Shown: positions 17,315 to 26,769 of the stretch, one piece after another | How the letters are laid out: every line of letters begins with the position of its first letter | How positions within the stretch are numbered: position 1 is the stretch's first letter | Assembly (NCBI GenBank): GCA_030428385.1 | Contig: JAUIDY010000041.1 | Coordinates: 1-46,390 of the forward strand | Source: Rhodothermia bacterium | GTDB taxonomy: Bacteria > Bacteroidota > Rhodothermia > Rhodothermales > JAAAOL01 | Reading direction: 5' to 3' | Length of the DNA stretch: 46,390 nt | Notes under the pieces: model-generated | The model's input: the letters and a program-made list of their open reading frames with translations, nothing else | Told to the model about the DNA's origin: nothing | Databases searched by the model: none | Made by a program: the position numbers and the translations under genes

Positions 17315-18145
17315 ATGTTAAAGACGATTTCAGTTATCAACAATATGAGTGTTGGTCAGGTTAAGGGCCAACAAATGGCGTCCATGCTAACCTTGATGGC
17401 TGCCGGTTTAGCCAGCGAAAGCCAACGCACACTGTTGGTGGATTTGCATTCCAACGCGCGCGTTTCCAAAGCCTTCATAGAAAATGGCCGCCACTTCCTT
17501 CCCGGCATCGCGGAGGTGCTGACGCGGCAGATACCCATTCAAGAGGCCATTCGGTCAGTGGAAGGGACGCGGCTAGACTTGCTGGTGGGGGGCCCCTGCA
17601 TGGAGGGGGTGGAACCCGTCCTGCGAACCATCGAGGATGGGGCCTGGCAACTCAAGCAACGGCTGGATGAAGTGCGTAAAAACTATGACCTGATTCTTAT
17701 TGACTGCCCTTGCTTTCTGTCGCAGGCAGCGGTGAATGCTTTTTTTGCGTCCGATGCGTTTATGTTTGCCTTTGCGCCATCGCCCTTGTCAATGAGCCAG
17801 ATGCACAAGATGTACAGTGCCATTCAAAACGTACGGTTTAATGTAGGCAAGGTCGCGCCCTTGTTGGGCATCTTGTTGCCCTTGCTTGAGCCGAAGGAAG
17901 AGGAAACGCAAGTTTTGGCCCAGAAAGTGCGCCAGTCCTTTGGGGGCAAGCTACTCCGCACCAAGGTGCATGTGCCTGTTCCTCGTGAACCTGATCATCC
18001 CGCGAAAAAGTCCCGGTTGTTACTGGGCGATTGGGATTATGACCGGGCGGTGTATGAGCAAATCAATGAGCTGGAAGTGGAAGTAAAAGAGCGACTGGAG
18101 CGGTGCCAGAAAATTCTGGGTCGCCGTGCTCGATATGACCTATAA
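17315..18145 (+). CDS. ParA/MinD-like protein with degenerate P-loop
   Basis: The 276-residue protein has the ParA/MinD fold order. Strand 1 is KTISVINN, LLVDLHSNARVSKAF (40-54) replaces the Walker A' segment, and YDLILIDCP (124-132) is the Walker B strand, followed by FFASDAFMFAFAPSPLS. The deviant Walker A that should read KGGVGKT is replaced by NMSVGQVKGQQ (10-20). The canonical lysines are not in place, so ATP hydrolysis is doubtful; atypical P-loops are known in TadZ/CpaE relatives. There is no receiver domain. The C-terminal 40 residues are charged and helical. It lies between two Roadblock-like paralogs and 72 bases before the second. No parB gene or origin is nearby, so a chromosome partition role is unlikely. 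Confidence 0.82.
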   Translation: MLKTISVINNMSVGQVKGQQMASMLTLMAAGLASESQRTLLVDLHSNARVSKAFIENGRHFLPGIAEVLTRQIPIQEAIRSVEGTRLDLLVGGPCMEGVEPVLRTIEDGAWQLKQRLDEVRKNYDLILIDCPCFLSQAAVNAFFASDAFMFAFAPSPLSMSQMHKMYSAIQNVRFNVGKVAPLLGILLPLLEPKEEETQVLAQKVRQSFGGKLLRTKVHVPVPREPDHPAKKSRLLLGDWDYDRAVYEQINELEVEVKERLERCQKILGRRARYDL

Positions 18146-18217
18146 GTTGACCGGAAAAAATAAAAAAATAATCACGAAGCCCGTTGAGTACTTCTGCTTT
18201 TGGCCGATACGGTTGAT

Positions 18218-18667
18218 ATGATGGAAACGCTAGCCAAAAGGAACGGGATTCACAGCTCGAAACAGCCACAGGTGCGAACGCAGAAAGGTATCGTTCGGAC
18301 GCCACCGGCGTTGCAGAAAAAGATACAGGCTGCGCTGGAGGAGGCCATGGCGATAGACGGGGCGTTAGGAGCTGCACTGGTTGATCTGCACTCGGGTGTC
18401 TGCCTGTCTTCTGCGGGAAGCAGTGAACTGGATATGGAACTGGCAGCAGCTGGCAATACGGAGATGATCAACATCCAGCAGGAGATTGGGCGCTTGTTTG
18501 GACAATCCGATGAGGTGGAGGACATCCTCATCACGCGGAAGGCGCAATATCACCTCATCCGCTTGTTTCCCAGTCAGCCGGATCTGTTTCTCTATGTGGT
18601 GCTCAGCCGTGAAGCAACCAGCCTAGCTATGGCGCGGCTGGGGGTTAATAAGATCACCTTTGCCTGA
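18218..18667 (+). CDS. Roadblock/LC7-like domain protein (copy 2)
   Basis: The 149-residue protein has a polar N-terminal extension of about 38 residues and then a Roadblock/LC7-like domain. ALEEAMAIDGALGAALVDLHSG, MELAAAGNTEMI and DILITRKAQYHLIRLF match the first copy residue by residue in many positions. The ATG at 18218 is preferred over a TTG at 18200; a second ATG follows directly at 18221. It lies 72 bases after the ParA-like gene on the same strand and is probably co-transcribed. Its last 14 bases overlap the end of the convergent methyltransferase gene. Its partner and signal are unknown. Confidence 0.8.
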   Translation: MMETLAKRNGIHSSKQPQVRTQKGIVRTPPALQKKIQAALEEAMAIDGALGAALVDLHSGVCLSSAGSSELDMELAAAGNTEMINIQQEIGRLFGQSDEVEDILITRKAQYHLIRLFPSQPDLFLYVVLSREATSLAMARLGVNKITFA

Positions 18668-19640
18668 TGGCCTCCATCGTTGAGCGGGTTTTGCTGATCT
18701 TGGCCACAAAAAAAGCTTCCATGGTGGAGGTGGGCAGTACCCGTTTCGCGTTGGACAAGTCATGACTATATTTTTTGCCCTGCCAGATGGAACGGGCGGG
18801 CATCGTGAGGGGAAGGGATAGTCCCAGGGGTTCCAGCACCAGGGCATCTCCGAACTTCCGAAGCAGTTTATCAAGCACGGCTTCATTTTCTTCTGGGGCA
18901 AAGGTACAAGTGGCGTAGACTAGTACACCACCAGGACGCAGGCACTGCACGGCAGCGTAGAGGAGTTTTCGCTGCTTGCGCGCCATCTCCTTAATCTTGC
19001 GCGGACTCCAGAACGCAAACGTCGCGGGATCGTCGACGTGAAACCGCCCCTCGGTAGAACACGGTGCGTCCAGCAGCACCCGGTCGAAGTATTCGGGCCG
19101 GTAGCGCCACACCCGCGTGCCGTCTTGCAAATAGGTCCGCACGTTGGTGGCCCCCTGGGCGTTGAGGTTGGCACGCAGCTTAAAGAAGCGGGATTTAACC
19201 ACCTCCACGGCGGCCAATTCGCCCGTGTTCTGCATCATACAGGCGAGTTGCAAGGTTTTGCTGCCGGGCGCGGCGGCCAGGTCCAGCACCCGCTCGCCAG
19301 GCTGCGCGTCCAGCACCAACGGCGGGATCATGCTCGACAGGTTTTGAACATAGATCTGTTGGTCTGCAAAGGCGTCGGAGGCCAGCAATGTGGCGCGGTC
19401 CTCGGGAGCTACCCAAAACGCATCATCTTTCCAAGGCACCCGGTGCAGCACCAGCCCGAGAGACTCCAGGTTGGTGATCACCGATTCAGGAAATTCGACA
19501 CGCAATGAATTGATGCGAAAACCCGTAGCAGGAGGCGCAACAAAGGTGGAGAGGACATCCGTGTACCGTTCTGGAGGAAGAAGGTGTTGCAACCGGTCGA
19601 GAAAGGCGGGCGGCAGGGAAGAAACAGCAGAGACAGACAC
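18654..19640 (-). CDS. RsmB/NOP family class I SAM-dependent RNA (cytosine-5) methyltransferase
   Basis: The 328-residue enzyme transfers a methyl group from SAM to C5 of a cytosine in RNA. LDLAAAPGSKT (119-129) is the SAM loop. DAPCSTEG (191-198) is motif IV with Cys194, and ATCTFAPEENE holds the catalytic Cys245. Residues 1-105 form the N-terminal RNA-binding part, with FRINSLR. It lacks the C-terminal RNA-binding extension of RsmF and the NusB-like domain of RsmB, so whether rRNA or tRNA is the target is open. The ATG at 19640 gives a normal start. Its 3' end overlaps the Roadblock gene by 14 bases, and clpX diverges from it. Confidence 0.9.
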   Translation of the reverse strand: MSVSAVSSLPPAFLDRLQHLLPPERYTDVLSTFVAPPATGFRINSLRVEFPESVITNLESLGLVLHRVPWKDDAFWVAPEDRATLLASDAFADQQIYVQNLSSMIPPLVLDAQPGERVLDLAAAPGSKTLQLACMMQNTGELAAVEVVKSRFFKLRANLNAQGATNVRTYLQDGTRVWRYRPEYFDRVLLDAPCSTEGRFHVDDPATFAFWSPRKIKEMARKQRKLLYAAVQCLRPGGVLVYATCTFAPEENEAVLDKLLRKFGDALVLEPLGLSLPLTMPARSIWQGKKYSHDLSNAKRVLPTSTMEAFFVAKISKTRSTMEAIRQR

Positions 19641-19783
19641 AATAGGTGGATCTTCGGCCAGAAGGAGCCGTTTAGCGGATGGTTTTCAAGGTTGCGCAAG
19701 ATACACGTGTTGCCTACTATAATCCCACTGTGAGGAAGCCAGGCTGTATTTGGTAATCGAAGCACGCACGACGCGCATCTGGA

Positions 19784-21055
<1,272 letters not shown>

Positions 21056-21061
21056 AACCAT

Positions 21062-21931
21062 TCAGGGGGAAGGGACGGCAGGCACTTCCATCAGCAGTGA
21101 CGTGATGCCGAACGGATTTTGAAAGGCGACAACGTTCCCGTTCGTATCGTGAGAATCGGGGAGATGGACCTGTACGCCTGGGTGATGTTGTAAGGACGTT
21201 TGGGTAGCGTCCAGGTCATTGGTAGAAAACACGAGGAGAAACTGCGCATGATCGGGATAGGCAGCGCGGGAAAGGGGTGTCGGTTCCTCCCGCCCATGCA
21301 ACATAAAGGCAAAGGTGCCTGCGGCGTCTTGCATGGGATAGTTGTGGGCGTAGATCGACGTCAACGGGGTGAAACCTAACACGGAGCAGAATCGAAGCCC
21401 AGCATCGATCTGGCTCCCGGGGATATAAAAGCCCAGGTTGTAAATGCGGACGCCCGTGAACGACGAATCCGGTGAGCGGTGTTGTTCGAGTAGGGACACC
21501 ACATTCCCCGAGGGGTCTTCGATCCAGGTAGTCACACCGAGTGGTTCGCCCTGGGTATTCTGTCCGTACGGGATCGGGGGATCATGGGAGAAAGTGATTC
21601 CTTCGTCCCGCAAGCGCTGCATGGTGGCAGTAAGGTCAGCGGCTTGCAAGGACAGGGAGGTTTGGGTGTGTGCCGGATAGCCGCCCAGCGCTGGGTGGGG
21701 CACCTGTTCAAGTACCAGCGGAAACGAAGGATCCGACAGCGTCACGGTGCGCGGGTATTCGTCACGCGACTGAATAGGAAAACCCAGCGCCGTGTGGTAA
21801 AACGCGAGGGCGGCATCCATGTCATGCACCCGAATGATGAGATGATCAACACGGACGGTGGGTTGGGCGTAGGTAGGCGTAGACAAAAGCCCAACGGCGA
21901 AAAGAAGGAAGGGGGCAAGTAGACGAAGCAT
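21062..21931 (-). CDS. Secreted VOC (glyoxalase-like) protein with two VOC modules
   Basis: From the ATG at 21931 the 289-residue protein has a signal peptide (MLRLLAPFLLFAVGLL, probable cleavage after TYAQ). Two VOC beta-alpha-beta modules follow, VRVDHLIIRVHDMDAALAFY with a GLGF-like turn, and VRIYNLGFYIPGSQ further on. Family members are metal-dependent lyases, dioxygenases or resistance proteins. The exported location argues against a classical cytosolic glyoxalase I. The longer frame to 22096 lacks a signal peptide at its start and would overlap the anti-sigma gene. It lies 25 bases after that gene, so it is probably part of the sigma-factor operon and perhaps its target. Confidence 0.82.
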   Translation of the reverse strand: MLRLLAPFLLFAVGLLSTPTYAQPTVRVDHLIIRVHDMDAALAFYHTALGFPIQSRDEYPRTVTLSDPSFPLVLEQVPHPALGGYPAHTQTSLSLQAADLTATMQRLRDEGITFSHDPPIPYGQNTQGEPLGVTTWIEDPSGNVVSLLEQHRSPDSSFTGVRIYNLGFYIPGSQIDAGLRFCSVLGFTPLTSIYAHNYPMQDAAGTFAFMLHGREEPTPLSRAAYPDHAQFLLVFSTNDLDATQTSLQHHPGVQVHLPDSHDTNGNVVAFQNPFGITSLLMEVPAVPSP

Positions 21932-21956
21932 GGGTGTGGGCGTAATGAGGGATGGG

Positions 21957-22580
21957 TCAGGGGCGGATGATGCGGCGCACTTCGAGGAAGCCGCCATACC
22001 GAAGGTGGGGGCAGGTTTCGGCCAGGGCGAGGGCAGCGGCATCGCTGGCGGCATGAATGAGAAAATAGCCGCTGATGCCGTCAGGAGGGCGAACATGGGG
22101 CGAAGCCGTGGTGGCGGCGTCGATCAGGCGGTAGCCCGGGTCGGCTAACTGGTCGGCCAGTACCAGATGACGCTCGGTCGCCAACTGCCTTGCCCAGGCG
22201 GCATATTCCTCCACGATGCGTGCCTGAACATCGGGCGATGCGGTCGCAAAGGTGCCCCCCCGCACAAAAAGCACATGGGTCGCCTGAACCGGGGACGCAG
22301 CGGCTTCTGGACGCAGAAAAGCCAAGGCCCAGCCCAGAGAAACTCCCAGCGTGAGCAAGAGCGCCGAGGTAGCAATATGTTGCCAACCAAGGGCCCGCGG
22401 GCGAGCAGGTCGGTCTTGGGTTACGGGCCGGGCCGCGACAGAGGCCCAGAACCGCTCGGTGGCAGCGTCGGTGTCGTCGGCCGAGGGCAAGGGCGGCTGG
22501 GCGAGGGCGGCCAGCCGCCAAGCGGCATCAAGCGACGCGGGTTCGTTATCAGGTGGAAGTGGAGAATCAGCAGACATCAT
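21957..22580 (-). CDS. Putative anti-sigma factor with extracytoplasmic YCII-like domain
   Basis: The 207-residue protein has a cytoplasmic stretch of about 65 residues with AAWRLAAL and FWASVAARP, as in anti-sigma N-termini. One transmembrane helix follows at about 68-90. The outer domain looks YCII/DGPF-like: EEYAAWARQL (124-133), then LADPGYRLID, and GYFLIHAASDAAALALAETCP (171-191), ending in GGFLEVRRI. The start shares an ATGA with the stop of the ECF sigma gene, the classical sigma/anti-sigma arrangement. YCII domains are normally soluble and cytosolic, so use as a periplasmic sensor would be unusual. The anti-sigma call rests on context and topology; there is no zinc-binding HxxxCxxC motif. 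Confidence 0.72.
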   Translation of the reverse strand: MMSADSPLPPDNEPASLDAAWRLAALAQPPLPSADDTDAATERFWASVAARPVTQDRPARPRALGWQHIATSALLLTLGVSLGWALAFLRPEAAASPVQATHVLFVRGGTFATASPDVQARIVEEYAAWARQLATERHLVLADQLADPGYRLIDAATTASPHVRPPDGISGYFLIHAASDAAALALAETCPHLRYGGFLEVRRIIRP

Positions 22581-23134
22581 CGGAGGAGGCTAGGATCAAA
22601 AGCAAAGACGTGGTCGCGCAGGCGACGCAGGGCCGTGGTGATGTGTTTTTCAACCGTCAGGACGGACAGGTCCATTACGTCGGCAATTTCTCGGTGGCTC
22701 AACCCCGCAAAGCGGCTCAGTTGGAACGCCTCCCGTTGCCGGTCGGGAAGGCGGGCAATCCACACCTCAAGCTGCTGGCTGAGGTGGAGCGCATCGAAAG
22801 CCACATCGGGAGTGAGGACGGGGACGGGCGGAAGCACCGTGGCTTTCAGGTGTTCGCGGGTGCGCGTGTTGCGCTGGTGGTTATGGGCCAGGTTGCGCAC
22901 CGTGACGAACAACAGCGATCGCACGGAACGCTGGGGGTCAAGCCGTGCCCGCCGTTCCCACAGCCGCAAGAAGGCTTCCTGAATCAGGTCTTCTGCGGCA
23001 TCAGGGGCATCCACCCACTGACGTACATACCAGTGTAAATGTGGATACACCTCGCGAAACAAGCCCGAAAAAACGGTTTGCTCAAACGGGGTCTCTGCGG
23101 GTGGATTTCCAGACGTGTTGGGCGGATCAGACAT
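22577..23134 (-). CDS. ECF-type RNA polymerase sigma factor
   Basis: The 185-residue protein has region 2 (FREVYPHLHWYVRQWV, then DLIQEAFLRLWERR) and region 4 with the helix-turn-helix LSHREIADVMDLSVLTVEKHI near 144-164. Region 3 is missing, as in all ECF factors. RLPDRQREAFQL precedes the HTH as expected. It directs transcription in response to a signal passed by the membrane protein encoded directly downstream, with a 4-base overlap. The VOC gene follows, completing a three-gene unit. The spacing and -EKHITTALRRLR ending resemble the sigma factors expanded in Bacteroidota. Confidence 0.93.
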   Translation of the reverse strand: MSDPPNTSGNPPAETPFEQTVFSGLFREVYPHLHWYVRQWVDAPDAAEDLIQEAFLRLWERRARLDPQRSVRSLLFVTVRNLAHNHQRNTRTREHLKATVLPPVPVLTPDVAFDALHLSQQLEVWIARLPDRQREAFQLSRFAGLSHREIADVMDLSVLTVEKHITTALRRLRDHVFAFDPSLLR

Positions 23135-23342
23135 GCGATCCCCAGTTGGGCATCAGGACGAGAGAAGTAGGATCAAAAGAGGTACACGTGAGGCACGGAA
23201 ATCCGGTAGCGCGAAAAACCATTTATTGGTTGCACGAAAGACCCAGGCCGAATTGATGCACGAAGTTCACGTTTATGCGGAATCAGTGGGGTAGGCTTCG
23301 GGGTATGTGTGAAACACGTTGTGTGTTGTTTATTGTCTGCTT

Positions 23343-24410
23343 ATGGCTTTTTCCTGGTCTGCATATCGTCAACGCTTGCGGCAGGCTCCTGTGTATTATT
23401 TGAAGGGGCTGTACCGCCAGTTTACCGAGAAAGAAATTTTTCTCTGGGCGCAGGCCATCGCATTTAAGGTGCTCATCACCATCGTTCCCGTCATTATTCT
23501 TGCGACTGGCATTGTGGGGCAACTGTTGCAGCAAGATCGCCCGTTTGAGGTTGTTAGCCAGTTTATCATCGACTTTCTGCCGCCGTATCAGAGCGAAAGC
23601 CTGATCGAATTCTTGCGTCAGTTTGCCAGCACCAGTGGAACCTTCACGGTTGTTGGGGCAGGCGGTTTGCTGTTTTCGGCGGTCATTTTGTTCACCACGC
23701 TTCGCATCACCATCGCCAATGTGTTTCAGGAAGAGTGGCACAAGAGCCGCACCCTGATTGGCGGGTATTTGTTCGACGTGCGTATGGTGCTGCAGGTCGG
23801 CTTGCTCTTTATCCTGACGTTCGGCTTCACCATTGCCATGCAGTACATCAACTCGGCGGGGATTGAGCAACTGGCCACGTGGGGACTGGATTATGTGTGG
23901 CTGCGCGATGGCTGGCGGCGCACCTTCAAGTTTTTTGGCCTTGCCATCCCGTTTGCCTTAACGGTGGTCATGTTTTTCCAGCTTTTGTTTTTTGTCCCCA
24001 AGCCCCGTCCGCCCAAGCCCAGCGCCGCGACGGGTGCGTTTGCCTCGGCGGTGTTGTGGGAAATCGCGAAAAATGCCTTCACCGTCTATGCCACACGCTT
24101 GGGCCAGTTTGAATACGGGGCGACGGGAACAGAGGAAGGTACCCCCATCGGCGAGACGTTTGGGCTCATCATTGCGTTTGTGTTCTGGGTGTATTATTCC
24201 GGCGTGGTGTTGCTCATAGGGGCAGTGGTGGCACTGCTGCACGAAAAGGCCCACCGCTCGCGGCGGCAGGCCGGAAAGGAAGAAGACCGAGAGGAAAAAG
24301 CCGCGTTGGAAGAAACGCCGGACGCCACCGTGCCGCTTCCCCAGGAGCCGCCGCAGGATGTCGGCGAATTGGTGGCGATCAACGATGAAGGGAGGGCCGA
24401 GCATTCATGA
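23343..24410 (+). CDS. YihY/BrkB family integral membrane protein
   Basis: The 355-residue protein has about six transmembrane helices and the family's features: LWAQAIAFKVLITIVPVI in the first helix, GGLLFSAVILFTT, and FWVYYSGVVLLIGA in the last. The C-terminal 60 residues are cytosolic and highly charged. The ATG at 23343 is preferred to a GTG at 23319. YihY proteins were long annotated as ribonuclease BN in error. They are now linked to phospholipid movement between membranes alongside the AsmA/TamB group. That fits the neighbours here: the stop overlaps the TamA-like start by 4 bases, with TamB next. Confidence 0.9.
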   Translation: MAFSWSAYRQRLRQAPVYYLKGLYRQFTEKEIFLWAQAIAFKVLITIVPVIILATGIVGQLLQQDRPFEVVSQFIIDFLPPYQSESLIEFLRQFASTSGTFTVVGAGGLLFSAVILFTTLRITIANVFQEEWHKSRTLIGGYLFDVRMVLQVGLLFILTFGFTIAMQYINSAGIEQLATWGLDYVWLRDGWRRTFKFFGLAIPFALTVVMFFQLLFFVPKPRPPKPSAATGAFASAVLWEIAKNAFTVYATRLGQFEYGATGTEEGTPIGETFGLIIAFVFWVYYSGVVLLIGAVVALLHEKAHRSRRQAGKEEDREEKAALEETPDATVPLPQEPPQDVGELVAINDEGRAEHS

Positions 24411-26767
24411 GGCACCATCCCTCCGCGACATGGATCAAGGCCGGGGTGTGGCTGGGGATGCTTCTGCTTGCCGGAAGCATCACGGTCTGTGCACAGGCTC
24501 CCCTTACCCGCGTAAATGACAGCACCACCGTGCGGGCCATCGACTTTCACTTCCGGGAGACACAGACCTTCCTCGAGGAACGCCTCAAGGCGCAAATTGC
24601 GACCAAAGAGCCCGACTTCATCAACGAGCTCAAGCGCCGCCTGCCTTTTGTCAAGCCCGACACGTTTTGGTTCGATCCCATTGTGTTGCAGCAAGATGTG
24701 GTGCGGCTGCGCCGGTTTTACCACGACAACGGGTTTCTGCGGCCAGAGATTGATTATCCTGCGTCGCAGTTTAACCTCGCCGCGAACAACATACGCGTCA
24801 TTTTCTCCATTATCGAGGGGCCACCGCTGATTATTCAGGATGTTGGCTTCTTTGGGCCGGATGGGCGGTACGCGCTCCATCAGTTTGAGGGCACGCTGCG
24901 CGACGAATGGATTCGGTTCCGCGACCGCAACACGTTTAAGATCGGTGACCGCTACACTGACTACGAACGCCTGCGCATTCAGGACGCCGTACTGGGATGG
25001 GCACGCGACCGGGGGTTTGCCTTTGCGCAGGTTGTTGCTGCGCCCACCATCGACTCCACCTACAACACCGTCGATATTAGCTTTGAACTGGATGCAGGAC
25101 CGCGCGGGCAGGTAAGCCAAATCCTCGTGGAAGGCAACCAGCAAGTGGGCCCCGAAGTGGTGCGCCGCGAACTGCCGTTTAAGGTGGGCGACCGGTTTTC
25201 ATACCGCAAACTAATCCAGGGGCAGCGTGAACTCTTTGGTCTCAACCTGTTCCGCGTAGCCCTCGCCGATGTACCCCCCGCGTGTAGCAACGCCGACACG
25301 ACACAGGCGGCGCTCGGAGGGGGGACCGACATGGTATGCCAACCGCGCAGTTCAGACGTGACCGTGCGCTACCGCGTCCGCGAGGCCAAGCTGCGTTATC
25401 TGACGGCCCAGACCGGCTATGCCAAAGAACTCGGCGTGACGTTGCAGGGCGACTGGACGCACCGCAACTTCCTCGGTGATGCGCGGCGCGTGACGGCTTC
25501 CGTGGTGGCCTACACCGGCTGGTTGGGTAACCCGGCGGGTGACCTGCAGCCGCCGTTCCTGCTCGAAACGTCCCTCACGCTGCATCAGCCTTTTCTGTTC
25601 ACGACGCGGCTTTCTGGGTTTGTGAAGCCTTTTGCCCGCTTCGAGCGTGACCCGCTGCTCGATGCCCTGGACCCCGTTGGTCCCGACTTTGCGTCATTCC
25701 TCAACCTCAACCGCCGCGAGGTGGGCATCGGTACCCAACTGGTGTATGAGATCCTGCCGTTTCGTACGCTTAGCACCGAGTACACGTTCAGCCGTGTTAT
25801 TCAGGCCCGCAGCGACACACTGGATGCGCAGTCCGTCGACGAAATCCCCGCTGAGGAGTTGTTCGAGAAAGATCCGTACAGCAAAAGTATCATCCGGCTT
25901 AATGGCACCTTCGGCGATGTGGATGATTTCCTGAATCCACGGCGCGGATTTTTAGTGCGGCCGTTTATGGAAGAGTCGGGCACGCTGATTCCAACGGGCA
26001 TTAGCACCATTTCGTACTACAAAACCGGCGCCGAAGTGGTCGCCTATATTCCGTTCTCGGAACAGGCCAATGTGGGGGCACGCCTTTTTGCCGGGCGTAT
26101 CTGGACCCGTGGGGAGAGCCGGGCGCAGTTCGAGGTGCCGTATGAGGACCGCTTCGACCCCGTGCGGTTTTACGCAGGCGGTGCCAGCGACGTGCGCGGC
26201 TGGAACCTGAGCCTGCTCGGCGAACAAGGAAACCGCACCGAGTTTGTATATGACGAGGATGGACAGCTTGTGATTGACGAAAACTCGGGGCTGCCCCGGA
26301 CCCAGAGTGAACAGTATGAGGCTATCGGCGGGTTGGCAAAAATTGCAGGCAATATCGAGGTACGGCTGCCCCTGCTGGGTCTGGGACCGGCGTGGCGCTC
26401 GGCGGTGTTTCTCGACTTCGGTCAGGTCTCTACGCGGCGGCTCTCGAACAATCCGCTGCTGGCACAGAACGAGCGGTTTGTGGATGAAGGCAAGTTGCAA
26501 CTCAAACCGGCAGCGTTTCGGTTTGGGACGGGCGCAGGCATCCGTTACGAGACGCCCATCGGCTACCTGCGCCTCGATCTGGCGTTTAAGATCAACCCCG
26601 ACCGCCTCGACCTACTCAAGCCCCGCGAGGCGTTTCTCGAAAGCGTAAGCAGTCTCAGCGCACAGGAAAAAGCCAGCCTCGGACTGCCAGAAGACTTTGC
26701 GTTCTCGGCATCGGAGCGGTTCCTCCGTCGATTCGCCCTTCATTTGAGCTTGGGGCAAGCGTTTTAA
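24407..26767 (+). CDS. tamA: TamA-like Omp85/BamA family outer membrane protein
   Basis: The 786-residue protein has an N-terminal signal peptide and POTRA-type repeats up to about residue 330, such as IQDVGFFGPDG and VSQILVEGNQQVGPEVVRRELP. A C-terminal beta-barrel follows with the Omp85 signature FYAGGASDVRGW near 588-599. It ends in aromatic FALHLSLGQAF as expected for an outer membrane protein. It works in insertion of outer membrane proteins or lipid transport together with TamB. Start and upstream stop share ATGA, and the TamB gene begins 2 bases after its stop. BamA is the alternative, but the fixed pairing with TamB favours TamA. Confidence 0.88.
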   Translation: MRHHPSATWIKAGVWLGMLLLAGSITVCAQAPLTRVNDSTTVRAIDFHFRETQTFLEERLKAQIATKEPDFINELKRRLPFVKPDTFWFDPIVLQQDVVRLRRFYHDNGFLRPEIDYPASQFNLAANNIRVIFSIIEGPPLIIQDVGFFGPDGRYALHQFEGTLRDEWIRFRDRNTFKIGDRYTDYERLRIQDAVLGWARDRGFAFAQVVAAPTIDSTYNTVDISFELDAGPRGQVSQILVEGNQQVGPEVVRRELPFKVGDRFSYRKLIQGQRELFGLNLFRVALADVPPACSNADTTQAALGGGTDMVCQPRSSDVTVRYRVREAKLRYLTAQTGYAKELGVTLQGDWTHRNFLGDARRVTASVVAYTGWLGNPAGDLQPPFLLETSLTLHQPFLFTTRLSGFVKPFARFERDPLLDALDPVGPDFASFLNLNRREVGIGTQLVYEILPFRTLSTEYTFSRVIQARSDTLDAQSVDEIPAEELFEKDPYSKSIIRLNGTFGDVDDFLNPRRGFLVRPFMEESGTLIPTGISTISYYKTGAEVVAYIPFSEQANVGARLFAGRIWTRGESRAQFEVPYEDRFDPVRFYAGGASDVRGWNLSLLGEQGNRTEFVYDEDGQLVIDENSGLPRTQSEQYEAIGGLAKIAGNIEVRLPLLGLGPAWRSAVFLDFGQVSTRRLSNNPLLAQNERFVDEGKLQLKPAAFRFGTGAGIRYETPIGYLRLDLAFKINPDRLDLLKPREAFLESVSSLSAQEKASLGLPEDFAFSASERFLRRFALHLSLGQAF

Positions 26768-26769
26768 TC

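Noticed and set aside
17315-18145. Chromosome or plasmid partition ParA
   Set aside because: The canonical P-loop is missing and there is no parB gene or parS-like repeat nearby, so the partition role is not supported.
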